The translations under genes were made by a program, and so were the position numbers. 64,000 nt of DNA from Bacteroidota bacterium. GTDB taxonomy: Bacteria > Bacteroidota > Bacteroidia > Bacteroidales > Prolixibacteraceae. Where the stretch lies: the NCBI GenBank assembly GCA_024278975.1, contig JAJRSD010000051.1, positions 19,245 through 83,244 on the forward strand, read 5' to 3'. Positions 1 through 9,386 of this stretch are shown here, one piece after another; position 1 is the first letter of the stretch; each line of letters opens with the position of its first letter. The notes under the pieces are model-generated. The model ran no database searches, was not told the DNA's origin, and saw nothing but the letters and a program-made list of their open reading frames with translations.

Positions 1-957
1 AACAGGTTTTGGGCTGACAGTCAGTTCGTTTAGTTTGAGCTCAAAGAAAAAAATAAAAAATATCAGGGGAACTTTCTCGACTGATAAAAACAGGATTTCT
101 ATTTATACGAATGCACCTGTTACGGAAACCAGAATATTTCATATTACCGATACTCACCTTTCCATCGACGATGAACGCGGCGTTCCTTTTCAGAGATATA
201 GCAAGCGAATGGCGGCCGCGTACAAAAGCAATATCCATTTTCAAACCGGGGCTGAGCTTAGCACAAAAGAGAGTTTCGAGCAAACTTTGAATTTGGCAAA
301 AGAACAGAATGTTGATTTTCTGGCATTAACGGGCGATATCTTTAGTTTCCCTTCGGAAGCTGGTATTGAATGGGTTTCTCAGAAATTAAAGGAGACTGAA
401 ATTCCGTTTGCATATATTGCGGGTAACCACGATTGGCATTACGAAGGTATGAAAGGAAGTTCGCAGCAACTCCGTGAGATATGGACAAATAAGAGGTTGA
501 AACCGCTGTATCGGGGAAACAATCCGCTTTTTGCTGAATATAATTTGAATGGATTAGCTTTGTATGTATCGACAATTCTACCTACGAAATTTTGCCTGAA
601 CAACTCGATTTTTTTAAAACTCAGGTAAAAAGTAATATCCCGTTTATTTTATTGATGCATATTCCACTTTATATGCCGGGTCGTCCGGTAGGTTTTGGTT
701 GTGCACATCCGGAGTGGGGTGCTAATTCGGATAAAAATTTTGAGATTGAACGGCGCGAAAAATGGCGGGCAAGCGGTCATACTAAAGTTACAATGGATTT
801 TTACGATGAGGTTTTTAATGCTGACAATCTGTTAACTATACTCGCCGGGCATACTCACCGGCAGTCGGTGGATATAAAAAATAATATTCCTCAATATGTA
901 TCGGGAGCAAATGCAGGAGCTTTTTTTACTGATATTCGTATTGCCCAAATGCCATAG
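1..957 (+). pseudogene. Secreted calcineurin-like metallophosphoesterase, 5'-partial and frameshifted
   Basis: The gene enters from the left edge: the reading frame is open from base 2, so the real start lies outside the window. The first part (to 628) carries the metallophosphoesterase signatures ITDTHLS (D-x-H), LTGDIF and AGNHDW; the second part, in another frame and ending at 957, carries LLMHIP and ILAGHTH. Together these are the five metal-binding blocks of a calcineurin-like phosphoesterase. The frames join around 567-576: upstream reads LALYVS and the other frame continues DNSTYEILPEQ before the residues that follow. A one-base indel there splits an otherwise intact protein. It may be a genuine pseudogene or a sequencing/assembly error. 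The substrate cannot be told. No partner gene is visible, and the sirtuin downstream is on the other strand. Confidence 0.8.
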
Positions 958-1046
958 AAATATAGGCGTAAAAAGATTATACTATTCTTCATAATCCGAT
1001 TTGTATAACGAACAAATATTGAGAAAAAAGGACAGTAAATAATCGA

Positions 1047-1802
1047 CTACAAATAGAGTAATTTTCCAATTTCTGCCATCGCCTCGGTGGCTTTCATTTC
1101 CAGAAAAACATCGGTAATTGTATTTGTATAGTGGGATGGTTGAATATTTATTTCGATGATTTTTGCACCATGCTCTTTTGCTACTTCAGGGATTCTTGCA
1201 GCGGGTAAAACCTCCGCATTAGTTCCGATAATTATGAAAACATCGGCTTTTTCGGCTTCTTCGAACGAACGTTTTTTTGCAAAATGTGGAATTGGTTCAT
1301 TAAAAAAAACGATGTCGGGTTTGAGTATTCCTTTGCAGATGTAACAAGTTGGCGGAAGGTAGTTTAAATCGGCAAAGCTCAAATCATATTCAGTACTGCA
1401 CTCAGTACAAACCAATTGTTTATACGTTCCGTGTAGTTCGTAAACATTTTTGCTGCCCGCTGCCTGATGTAAATGGTCGATGTTTTGTGTAATTATTGTT
1501 TCCAGAAAACTACGTTTTTCCATTTTTGCCAAAGTTAAATGTGCCATATTTGGTTTGGCATCACCTAATTTATCATAAAAAATATCTTTTATTTTTTGCC
1601 ACGACTGAAATGGTTTTTTGTTGAAAAAATCAATCTCTAAAAAAATTGGATCGGTAGTATTCCAAAGACCGTTTTCGCCACGGAAGGGAGGAATTCCACT
1701 TTCTACTGAAATACCTGCACCGGTAAAAGCGACAGCATATTTCGCTTTTCTGATGAGTTGGGCAGCCTCTTTTATTTTATCGGAATTCATTCTTTCTTTC
1801 AT
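1047..1802 (-). CDS. cobB: NAD-dependent protein deacylase, Sir2 family
   Basis: Sirtuin that removes acyl groups from lysine using NAD+, releasing nicotinamide and O-acyl-ADP-ribose; cytosolic. The 251 residues hold all the family marks: GAGISVESGIPPFRG (about 28-42, NAD binding), TQNIDHLH (105-112), catalytic His124 in ELHG, a zinc site of four Cys (132, 135, 153, 156), and GTNAEVLPAA near the end. Length is normal for a single-domain bacterial sirtuin. Two in-frame ATGs exist (1802 and 1790); the upstream one is given. Immediately upstream on the same strand is the acyl-CoA synthetase/GNAT fusion, and Acs lies further on, so the natural inference is that it deacetylates Acs. A hairpin at 1811-1843 separates it from the upstream gene. 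Confidence 0.93.
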   Translation of the reverse strand: MKERMNSDKIKEAAQLIRKAKYAVAFTGAGISVESGIPPFRGENGLWNTTDPIFLEIDFFNKKPFQSWQKIKDIFYDKLGDAKPNMAHLTLAKMEKRSFLETIITQNIDHLHQAAGSKNVYELHGTYKQLVCTECSTEYDLSFADLNYLPPTCYICKGILKPDIVFFNEPIPHFAKKRSFEEAEKADVFIIIGTNAEVLPAARIPEVAKEHGAKIIEINIQPSHYTNTITDVFLEMKATEAMAEIGKLLYL

Positions 1803-1810
1803 TCATAAAT

Positions 1811-1843
1811 ATTCAGCGGGCGACTTTAAATCACCCGCTGAAT
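1811..1843 (-). terminator. Intergenic hairpin between the acyl-CoA synthetase/GNAT gene and the sirtuin gene
   Basis: Perfect 10-bp inverted repeat: ATTCAGCGGG at 1811-1820 and CCCGCTGAAT at 1834-1843, with a 13-nt loop. It lies in the 63-nt gap between two minus-strand genes. The following minus-strand sequence is only moderately U-rich, so it could be a weak terminator or a processing/attenuation hairpin that sets relative expression of the two genes. Confidence 0.5.
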
Positions 1844-1865
1844 TGTAATAGGGGGCTAAGATATA

Positions 1866-4556
1866 TTATTCTTCGGAAATATCTTTATTAACAGAAACTG
1901 TTGTGTCTTCGTTAAATCTAATTTTGAAATTTAACTTGCGGAAAACCGAAATCATTGGTTTGTTATCTTTTGTAGTTTCGGCAGCCAATTTTTTAATACC
2001 TCTCGATTTTGCAATCTCCACACAATAATTTGTTAATGTAAAACCAAGCTCTTTTTTCTGCCAGGCATCGGTAATTAAAATTGCGTACTCCATCATCTCC
2101 ACATCGGGGTCGGCAATTAAACGCCCAACTCCGATAAGTTGTTTGCGTCCATCTTTTTCTACTTCGGCAACAATTGCAATTTCGCGGTCGTAGTCGATAA
2201 AACAGAATTGCGATGCAATTTCGTGCGAATCGAAATAGAAGTCGTAACGAAAACGGTGATAAATAGACTCTTTCGAACAACTTCCCAGCAGGTCTAACCA
2301 CATTGGTTCGTCTTCCGGTTTTATTGGGCGAAGCAATATTTCTGTTCCATCTTTCAAAGTAGCTTTTTTGATTAAACTTTCAGGATATGGGCGCAATATC
2401 AGATGCGAATACTCTTTTGTCGGAGTTTCCAGCAACTTTTCGTCAACTACAATTCTGGCATCGAGTGCAATTACATCATCCGGAGTTACTATTAACGGGT
2501 TAATGTCGAGCTCTTCAATTTCCGGGTAATCTGCCGCGAGGTACGACATACGAATTAAAGCCTCAATTAGTTTATCAATATTTTTAGGAGAATCGCCACG
2601 CCATCCTTTCAGTAGTGGATAAATTTGCAGCGACTTTAACATTTCGTGTGCCAGATTCTCGTTTAACGGAGGAAACTCCAGTCGTTTATCATTGAATAGT
2701 TCTGCCGTAGTTCCACCCATTCCTACCAGCATTACCGTTCCGAAAATAGGATCCTTTTTTGTGCCAACTATTAATTCTATCCCATTATTTGTATTTACCA
2801 TTTTCTGAATAGTAACACCGTCGATTCTTGCATCCGGCATTTTTTCAGAAGCAGTTTTAATCATATTCCTGAAAGTGGCACGAACCATATCTTCGTTCTT
2901 AATATTCAGTGCAACACCACCAACATCAGATTTATGGGTTATATCGGGCGAGTAAATTTTAATTACCACCGGATATCCTTTATCTTCTGCAATTGCAACG
3001 GCTTCGTCTTCTGTTGCCGCAGGAAAAGGGTGAGTAGTATTAATTCCGTAGTCGTTAATTAACATTTTGGAATCGTCCTCGTTTAGAATTTTAGCTTTTG
3101 GGAATACATTTTTCAAATATTTCTCGCGTAATTCGTGACGATCGTATTGAAATGAAACCGGCACTTCTTTAGGTGTTTCATATAAAACCTGCTGGTTTTG
3201 CGAATAATTCGAAAGTGTCATAAAAGCACGAATCGCCTGTTCTGGAGTAGTAAAACTCGAAATACCTGCCTGATTGAAAATGTGCATTCCTTCGCTCATT
3301 GCTGCTCCGCCAAGCCAGCCGGCCATAATCGATTTTGTTGCTTTCGATGCAAGTTCTGAAATTGCTTTGGCTGTTGAAGTCGGATCTGTCATTGCCTGCG
3401 GTGTGAGCAGCACTAATACTGCATCTACTTTTTTATCCTCTAAAACAATTTCGGTTGTTTTGGCAAAACGTTCGGGAGTGGCATCTCCAAGTACATCAAT
3501 TGGATTTCCGTGCGACCAAAAAGGTGGCAGGTAATCGTTGAGTTTTTGCATTGTTTCATCGGTAAGTTTTACCAGTTTACCTCCCAGCGAAATTAACGAA
3601 TCGGTTGCCATAACTCCCGGTCCGCCGGCATTTGTTACAATTGCCAGACGATTTCCTTTCGGAATTCGGCGACGGCCAACCAAATCGGTAAAATCAAAAA
3701 TATTTCCAAAATCAAATACACGTGCTAAACCTGCCCTTCGGAAAACTGCATCGTAAATTGAATCTTCGGAAGCCAGTGCTCCGGTGTGTGATGCCGCGGC
3801 GGCCGCAGACTCGGGAAACCTGCCTGACTTGTAAACAATAATTGGCTTTTCGCGGGAGAAAGCGCGCGCTGCCGACATAAATGTGCGGGCATTTGCCAGC
3901 GATTCAACATATAAAACAATCGATTTTGTATTTGGATCTTGCCCAAAATAGTCTATCAAATCTCCAAAATTCACATCCATTGAATTTCCAATGGAAACAA
4001 AATATGAGAATCCTATATTCGAATTGTAAGCCCAGTCGAGTACAGAAGTACAGAGTGCACCCGATTGAGAGATAAAAGCCACGTGACCTTTTTTTGGCAT
4101 TCCATCGGCAAAACTTACATTCATATTTAAACCGGGAACCAGAATTCCCAGACAGTTTGGACCAATAATTCGCATGTCGGGAAACTTAGATTTTTCTGCC
4201 ATTACTTGTGCTTCCAGAGCTTTTCCTTCATCGCCGGCCTCTTTAAAACCGGCCGACATTATTATCACTCCATGTATACCTACCTCTCCACAATCTTTAA
4301 TAATTTGAGGAACCCATTTTGCAGCCGTCATAATTACCGCTAAATCAGGTGTTTTTGGCAGACTTTTTACATCGGGATAACACGGAATTCCGAATACTGC
4401 TTCGCGTTTTGGATTTACCGGGTAAACTACCCCGTTAAATCCACCTCCCACTAAATTACGCAAGGTAATTCCTCCTACGCTATTCGGATTATTTGAAACA
4501 CCAATTAACGCTATTCGTTTTGGTCTGAAAATGCTGTTTAATTTTTTGATGGGCAT
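1866..4556 (-). CDS. ADP-forming acetate-CoA ligase fused to GNAT acetyltransferase (Pat/PatZ architecture)
   Basis: An 896-residue protein. Order: CoA-binding Rossmann domain (about 1-130), succinyl-CoA-ligase-like domain (about 150-300), ATP-grasp domain (about 480-700), and a C-terminal GNAT domain (about 730-890). This is the layout of the Salmonella Pat and E. coli PatZ lysine acetyltransferases, which acetylate acetyl-CoA synthetase. In those enzymes the synthetase part is described as lacking its catalytic histidine. Here the motif SHTGAL is intact, with the His at residue 257, matching the phosphorylated His of ADP-forming acetyl-CoA synthetases. So this protein may both make acetyl-CoA (or ATP from it) and acetylate proteins. 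The GNAT acetyl-CoA loop (WQKKELGF) departs somewhat from the usual Q/RxxGxG/A pattern. The gene is flanked by a sirtuin and by the transporter and Acs genes on the same strand. Confidence 0.88.
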   Translation of the reverse strand: MPIKKLNSIFRPKRIALIGVSNNPNSVGGITLRNLVGGGFNGVVYPVNPKREAVFGIPCYPDVKSLPKTPDLAVIMTAAKWVPQIIKDCGEVGIHGVIIMSAGFKEAGDEGKALEAQVMAEKSKFPDMRIIGPNCLGILVPGLNMNVSFADGMPKKGHVAFISQSGALCTSVLDWAYNSNIGFSYFVSIGNSMDVNFGDLIDYFGQDPNTKSIVLYVESLANARTFMSAARAFSREKPIIVYKSGRFPESAAAAASHTGALASEDSIYDAVFRRAGLARVFDFGNIFDFTDLVGRRRIPKGNRLAIVTNAGGPGVMATDSLISLGGKLVKLTDETMQKLNDYLPPFWSHGNPIDVLGDATPERFAKTTEIVLEDKKVDAVLVLLTPQAMTDPTSTAKAISELASKATKSIMAGWLGGAAMSEGMHIFNQAGISSFTTPEQAIRAFMTLSNYSQNQQVLYETPKEVPVSFQYDRHELREKYLKNVFPKAKILNEDDSKMLINDYGINTTHPFPAATEDEAVAIAEDKGYPVVIKIYSPDITHKSDVGGVALNIKNEDMVRATFRNMIKTASEKMPDARIDGVTIQKMVNTNNGIELIVGTKKDPIFGTVMLVGMGGTTAELFNDKRLEFPPLNENLAHEMLKSLQIYPLLKGWRGDSPKNIDKLIEALIRMSYLAADYPEIEELDINPLIVTPDDVIALDARIVVDEKLLETPTKEYSHLILRPYPESLIKKATLKDGTEILLRPIKPEDEPMWLDLLGSCSKESIYHRFRYDFYFDSHEIASQFCFIDYDREIAIVAEVEKDGRKQLIGVGRLIADPDVEMMEYAILITDAWQKKELGFTLTNYCVEIAKSRGIKKLAAETTKDNKPMISVFRKLNFKIRFNEDTTVSVNKDISEE

Positions 4557-4720
4557 CGGATAGTATTTTTATTTTAGTAATTAAGTTTTTATTTGAAACT
4601 AGAATTTCAAAATTGGTATATTTATTTTGATGGATTAAAGAGATAAATCATAACCATTTATGTTGTATAATAATTATGATACTCCTAAATTAAGAGTTCT
4701 GTATCTCTGTTAACGATGTT

Positions 4721-5980
4721 TTATCCATCTGCTTTTTTTGCTTGTTTTACCAGTATCGTGAGTACCGTGCCAAGTAAAACTGCAATACCCGAAATGGTAA
4801 ATGCCAATGAAAAATTGCCGGTGTCACCAAGTTTTCCTCCAAGAATTGGTCCTAACAAACCACCAACTCCATAAGCCAGAAAAATAAATGGATAGTTCAT
4901 ACCAACACTTTTTGCTCCAAAAGTATCGGCAGTGTACGATGGGAAAAGGGCAAAATTGCCTCCAAAGTTAAACCCAATTAATGTTGCGCCGAGGTAGAGG
5001 AGTATTTCGTTTCCTGCCATGTATGTAAATAGAATTACGATAACTCCTTGTGTGGCAGTCATAATAATTATCGACTTTTTCCTGCCAATTTTATCGCTTA
5101 CAATTCCCCAAACAATTCTACCCATTCCGTTGGCAAGGGCAAAAAATACTGCCATGGCAGTACCCGCAATTGCACTAGCTTCTGCTGCTGATATTCCATT
5201 GTTCATAAGTGCCTCCATCGGGTATAGTTTCATTAATCCGATTGACATTAATCCGGCTCCTGCACTAAAAACAAATGTTAAAAATATTAGATAAAACTGA
5301 GGTGTGAAAAACATCTCTTTACACGAAAATTCCCACTCTTCACAAGTTCCGCCACTTCTTTTAAAAGCTTCTCCTTTAAAACCAATTGGAACCCATCCTT
5401 CTTTTGGGAATTTCATCCATAATCCTCCAATAATAACCATAATAGCAAATGCAACACCATATATAATAAATGTTGTGGACAAGCCAACGTTGTCGATTAA
5501 ATGCCCCCAGGCACCTGCAAGTTTTACCCAAAGCATTGCACCAAATCCGAAACCGGCTACGGCAAGTCCGGTAATCATTCCTTTTTTATCTGGAAACCAG
5601 CGCATACCAACGGCAATTGGTACAACGTATGCCAGTCCTATTCCGCCGCCGCCAATTAAACCTATAAAAAGAGTTAGTAAAATAAGGCTGGATCCGCCAA
5701 ATAATCCGGCGAGAATATATCCGATGCCAAGTATTGCACCGCCCATCATCGTTAGTTTTTGCGGACCCCAAACATTAAGTTTTCGTCCGGCAAAAACCAT
5801 GACAACTGCAAATGCAACCAAGCCCACCGAAAACACTAATTGTGTGTTTGATTTCGACCAGCCGGCATCTATTAAAGAAGGTGTGAATACTGACCAGGCA
5901 TAAATTGCGCCTAATGCCAGTTGAATAAGGACTGCACCAAGGATAACATATCCCCGGTTAAAAGTTTTTTGGTTGTTCAT
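4721..5980 (-). CDS. MFS transporter of the oxalate/formate antiporter (OFA) type
   Basis: An inner-membrane protein of 419 residues with about 12 hydrophobic segments. The N-terminal LGAIYAWSVFTPSL signature is typical of the OFA/L-lactate MFS family, which moves small carboxylates. A soluble loop with Cys residues (GGTCEEWEFSCKEMF) sits between the two six-helix halves. The gene lies between acs and the acyl-CoA synthetase/GNAT gene, all on the minus strand, so acetate or another monocarboxylate is the likely cargo; that is inferred from context. A strong terminator (6017-6048) separates it from acs, so it probably has its own promoter or receives read-through. Confidence 0.85.
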   Translation of the reverse strand: MNNQKTFNRGYVILGAVLIQLALGAIYAWSVFTPSLIDAGWSKSNTQLVFSVGLVAFAVVMVFAGRKLNVWGPQKLTMMGGAILGIGYILAGLFGGSSLILLTLFIGLIGGGGIGLAYVVPIAVGMRWFPDKKGMITGLAVAGFGFGAMLWVKLAGAWGHLIDNVGLSTTFIIYGVAFAIMVIIGGLWMKFPKEGWVPIGFKGEAFKRSGGTCEEWEFSCKEMFFTPQFYLIFLTFVFSAGAGLMSIGLMKLYPMEALMNNGISAAEASAIAGTAMAVFFALANGMGRIVWGIVSDKIGRKKSIIIMTATQGVIVILFTYMAGNEILLYLGATLIGFNFGGNFALFPSYTADTFGAKSVGMNYPFIFLAYGVGGLLGPILGGKLGDTGNFSLAFTISGIAVLLGTVLTILVKQAKKADG

Positions 5981-6016
5981 AATTTGGTTGCTTTTTGTGA
6001 AAGTTGTTTTTAAATA

Positions 6017-6048
6017 AAAAAGACACCTTTGAAAAAAGGTGTCTTTTT
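6017..6048 (-). terminator. Rho-independent terminator of acs
   Basis: A perfect 14-bp inverted repeat, AAAAAGACACCTTT (6017-6030) and its complement (6035-6048), with a GAAA loop. A run of A's before it gives a U-tract on the minus strand. It begins six bases past the acs stop codon. The A/T flanks make it symmetric, so it could act on either strand. Confidence 0.9.
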
Positions 6049-6053
6049 GTTGG

Positions 6054-7982
6054 TTATTCGTTTCGTTTTACCTCTACTTTGGCTCCATCAATAATATCGT
6101 CAACAACTCCCGGGTCAAGAAGTGTTGAAGTGTCGCCAAGATTAGTAGCATCGCCTTCGCCGATTTTACGAAGTATGCGGCGCATAATTTTACCTGATCT
6201 TGTTTTTGGTAATCCGTTAACAATCTGAATCATATCGGGTTTTGCAATTGGTCCAATATATTTTGTTACGGTTGCCCTTATTTCTGCTTCAATAGTTTCC
6301 AATTCTGTATCGGTCAGATCATCGCAAATTACGTAAGCATAAATTCCTGAACCTTTTATTGCATGCGGATATCCAACAACAGCCGATTCATTTACTTTTG
6401 GATGCTGGTTAATTGCATCTTCAACTTCGGCAGTTCCTATACGATGGCCTGAAACATTTATTACATCGTCAATTCTACCAATAATTCTGTAGTAACCTTC
6501 CTCGTCGCGTTTAGCACCGTCGCCGGTTAAATACAGTCCTTTAAATGCTGAAAAATAGGTTTGGAAACATCTTTCGTGATCGCCATAAAGTGATCGTAAC
6601 ATTCCCGGCCATGGGTATTTAATACATAAAATTCCTTCAACACTATTTCCTTTAAGTTCGTTGCCTTCGGGATCAACTAAAATTGGTTGAACTCCCGGAA
6701 GAGGAAGTGTAGCCAGCGAAGGTTTTGTTGGTGTAATTCCTGCAATCGGTGTTATCATTATTCCACCGGTTTCGGTTTGCCACCAGGTGTCAACAATTGG
6801 GCATCGTCCTTTTCCAACCAAATCGTGATACCAACGCCACGCCTCTTCGTTTATTGGCTCACCAACAGTCCCTAAAACTTTTAATGAACTTAAATCGTGC
6901 TTAGTAACCCAGTCGTCGCCTTGTGCAACCAAAGCACGAATTGCAGTTGGTGCAGTATAAAACTGGTTCACTTTATATTTGTCAACAACTTCCCAGAAAC
7001 GACCGGCATTCGGCCAGGTTGGTACTCCTTCGAACATAATTGATGTAGCACCAGTTAATAGTGGACCGTAAACAATGTACGAATGTCCGGTTACCCATCC
7101 AATATCGGCAGTGCACCAGTAAACATCGCCATCGCTGTACTGAAATACATTTTTGAAAGTGTATTCAGCATAAACCATATAACCTGCCGTAGTGTGCAAA
7201 ACACCTTTTGGTTTTCCGGTTGAACCCGAAGTATAAAGGATAAACAGCGTGTCTTCAGAGTCCATCACTTCGGCAACATTATCAGTAGAAACACCTTCAA
7301 TTAAATCGTGCCACCACACGTCTCTGCCTTCGAACCAGTTAATATCTTCTTCGGTACGTTTTAATACTATTGTATTTTTAACGGTCGGACATTTTTCGAC
7401 AGCCTCGTCAACAATTGCTTTTAACGGAATGGTTTTAGTACCACGGTAACCACCATCAGACGTAATTATTACGTTAGATTCGGCATCGTTAACTCGGTCG
7501 GCTAATGCAGTTGCAGAAAAACCGGCAAAAACAATTGAGTGGATTGCACCAATTCTGGCACATGCCAACATTGCAATAGCTAGTTCGGGAACCATCGGAA
7601 GATAAATAGCAACACGGTCGCCTTTTTTAACGCCTATCTTTTGTAACCCGTTGGCAAATTGTTTCACTTTGTCGAAAAGCTCGCTATAAGTGAGTCTGAC
7701 TTCTGCTTCTTTCGGGTCGTTTGGTTCCCATATAATTGCAACCTGATCTTTACGCATGTGCATATTACGTTCGAAAATATTCTCTGTAATATTCAACTTA
7801 CCATTTTTAAACCAGTTTACATCGGGTGCTCCTTCGCCTTCAAATTTCCAGTCGAGAACCTGATCCCATTTTTTACGCCAGAAATGACTCTCTGCAATTT
7901 TGCCCCAAAATTCATCCGGGTTTGCTACACTTTCCTGATACTTCTGAAGATATTCAGCTAAACTTGTAATCTTGTTCACCAT
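6054..7982 (-). CDS. acs: Acetyl-CoA synthetase, AMP-forming
   Basis: Converts acetate, ATP and CoA to acetyl-CoA, AMP and pyrophosphate in the cytosol. The 642 residues match the usual length. Visible motifs are the adenylation P-loop YTSGSTGKPKG (about 250-260), WWQTETGG, the hinge/adenylate-binding GRIDDVINVSGHRIG and, near the C-terminus, PKTRSGKIMRR. The last contains Lys598, the position acetylated by Pat-type enzymes and deacetylated by sirtuins in well-studied bacteria. With the sirtuin and GNAT-fusion genes 2-6 kb away on the same strand, post-translational control is very likely. The start ATG is 504 bp from the divergent ptb start. Confidence 0.97.
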   Translation of the reverse strand: MVNKITSLAEYLQKYQESVANPDEFWGKIAESHFWRKKWDQVLDWKFEGEGAPDVNWFKNGKLNITENIFERNMHMRKDQVAIIWEPNDPKEAEVRLTYSELFDKVKQFANGLQKIGVKKGDRVAIYLPMVPELAIAMLACARIGAIHSIVFAGFSATALADRVNDAESNVIITSDGGYRGTKTIPLKAIVDEAVEKCPTVKNTIVLKRTEEDINWFEGRDVWWHDLIEGVSTDNVAEVMDSEDTLFILYTSGSTGKPKGVLHTTAGYMVYAEYTFKNVFQYSDGDVYWCTADIGWVTGHSYIVYGPLLTGATSIMFEGVPTWPNAGRFWEVVDKYKVNQFYTAPTAIRALVAQGDDWVTKHDLSSLKVLGTVGEPINEEAWRWYHDLVGKGRCPIVDTWWQTETGGIMITPIAGITPTKPSLATLPLPGVQPILVDPEGNELKGNSVEGILCIKYPWPGMLRSLYGDHERCFQTYFSAFKGLYLTGDGAKRDEEGYYRIIGRIDDVINVSGHRIGTAEVEDAINQHPKVNESAVVGYPHAIKGSGIYAYVICDDLTDTELETIEAEIRATVTKYIGPIAKPDMIQIVNGLPKTRSGKIMRRILRKIGEGDATNLGDTSTLLDPGVVDDIIDGAKVEVKRNE

Positions 7983-8486
7983 AATAAAATTTTTTAGGTT
8001 ATTGAGTTATATAAATTTTCAGGGTTTGAAAGTACTATAAAAAAAACTTTTTTGAAATGAATTCAACATATTGTACAACACCTAAACTTTATTCGATAAA
8101 ACATGTTAATACATGATAGGTTTTAAATGTTTTTTTACTAAATTTCCGTGCTCATCTTTTGTGTAAATTCAAACTAATTTTATTTTGATGGTTTACTTTG
8201 GATATAACCTATTAAGTAAACGGAGGCTAATTTGTTGACCTTGGTTCGTGATTTAAAGTTGTAATTGTGAGGTTAAATGAATGTTTGAAAATTGAACGTT
8301 TTATTTATGATTTTGCAAAATAGAAGTTGTAATTTAGATTTGGTTTCATACTACTCGTAAAATTGGTTGATTGGTTAAATATCATAAGATTTGTATTTTT
8401 TAGCTATGGTATAAAACATAAAAAATTCTACAAAATATTGTCGGTTTGGAAGTAAGTTTCCTGTAACTTCGCAAAAAATAAAACAG
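7983..8486. other. Divergent intergenic region between acs and ptb (504 bp)
   Basis: No credible coding sequence on either strand; short open stretches here have no recognisable product. The DNA is AT-rich and must carry the promoters of acs (leftward) and ptb-buk (rightward). On the ptb side TAACTTCG at 8464-8471 is a partial match to the Bacteroidota -7 box TAnnTTTG, 15 nt upstream of the ATG, with TTTG at about 8444-8447. No strong palindrome or riboswitch-like fold was seen. The unusual length leaves room for an unannotated regulator site or small RNA, but nothing specific supports one. Confidence 0.5.
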
Positions 8487-9383
8487 ATGAAGAATTTTAA
8501 AGATTTACTTGAAGCTGCTGCAAAACAGCCTACAAAACGTTTGGTTGTTGTAAATGGTGTTGATGTAAATACTCTCGAAGCACTCGATGAGGCAGTTAAA
8601 ATGGGATTTGTAAAACCAATTTTAACGGGTAGTAAAGAGAAGATTAGTGATAAGTTGAGGAGCTTAAATATCGATATCAGCAAATATAAAATTATCGATA
8701 CTAAAAATTCGAAGTCTGCAACCGAGAAAGCGGTTCAAATGATTCATGATGGAAAAGCCGATTTGATAATGAAAGGGATGGTTTCAACCGATAAATTTAT
8801 GCGGGTTTTGCTAAAAAAAGAGTATGGTCTGCTTCCCTCACGCGCAACGTTAAGTCATATTTCGGTAATGGATAATCCGAATTATCATAAACTGCTTATT
8901 TTTAGTGATGCCGGTGTAATTCCGTATCCCGATCTGAAACAGAAAATTTTAATGACCGGATATTTGATTCGGGCGGCTAAAGGTCTGGGAATTCCAGATC
9001 CCAAAGTAGCTGTGATCGCACCAACCGAGCAAATTATTATCTCAATTCAATCGTGTATGGATGGGGCGACAATTGCAAAAATGTCGGAACACGGACAAAT
9101 TGAAGGTGGAATTGTTGACGGGCCGATGGCTTTAGATGTGGCAATAAACCGTGCATCGGCAGAAATTAAAGGATTTACTTCACCGGTGATGGGCGATGCC
9201 GATTGTTTGCTTTTCCCTAATATCGATGCTGCCAATGTTTTTTACAAAACCAACTCGAAACTTTGTAATGCCGAAATGGCGGGTATTATTGCCGGTGCAA
9301 AAGTTCCGGCAATCGTTTCGTCGCGGGGCGATAGCGAAAAAACAAAGCTGAATTCAATAGCGCTAGCTTCACTAATCAGTTAA
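8487..9383 (+). CDS. ptb: Phosphate butyryltransferase (phosphate acyltransferase)
   Basis: Catalyses butyryl-CoA + Pi to butyryl-phosphate + CoA, the first step of the Ptb-Buk route to butyrate, or the reverse in branched-chain acid activation. The 298 residues match the PTA/PTB family: RLVVVNGVDVNTLEALDEA near the start, ADLIMKGMVSTDKFMRVLL (about 93-111), HISVMD and GAKVPAIVSSRGDS near the C-terminus. Three bases separate its stop from the buk start, so the two form an operon. Acyl chain preference cannot be read from sequence; isobutyryl and other branched acyl-CoAs are possible substrates. Confidence 0.9.
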   Translation: MKNFKDLLEAAAKQPTKRLVVVNGVDVNTLEALDEAVKMGFVKPILTGSKEKISDKLRSLNIDISKYKIIDTKNSKSATEKAVQMIHDGKADLIMKGMVSTDKFMRVLLKKEYGLLPSRATLSHISVMDNPNYHKLLIFSDAGVIPYPDLKQKILMTGYLIRAAKGLGIPDPKVAVIAPTEQIIISIQSCMDGATIAKMSEHGQIEGGIVDGPMALDVAINRASAEIKGFTSPVMGDADCLLFPNIDAANVFYKTNSKLCNAEMAGIIAGAKVPAIVSSRGDSEKTKLNSIALASLIS

Positions 9384-9386
9384 ATA

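Noticed and set aside
5019..5903. Long plus-strand open frames opposite the MFS transporter
   Set aside because: They mirror transmembrane codon bias on the other strand; no domain or start signal supports them.
8375..8683. Minus-strand open frame between acs and ptb
   Set aside because: Overlaps the start of ptb and has no recognisable product.
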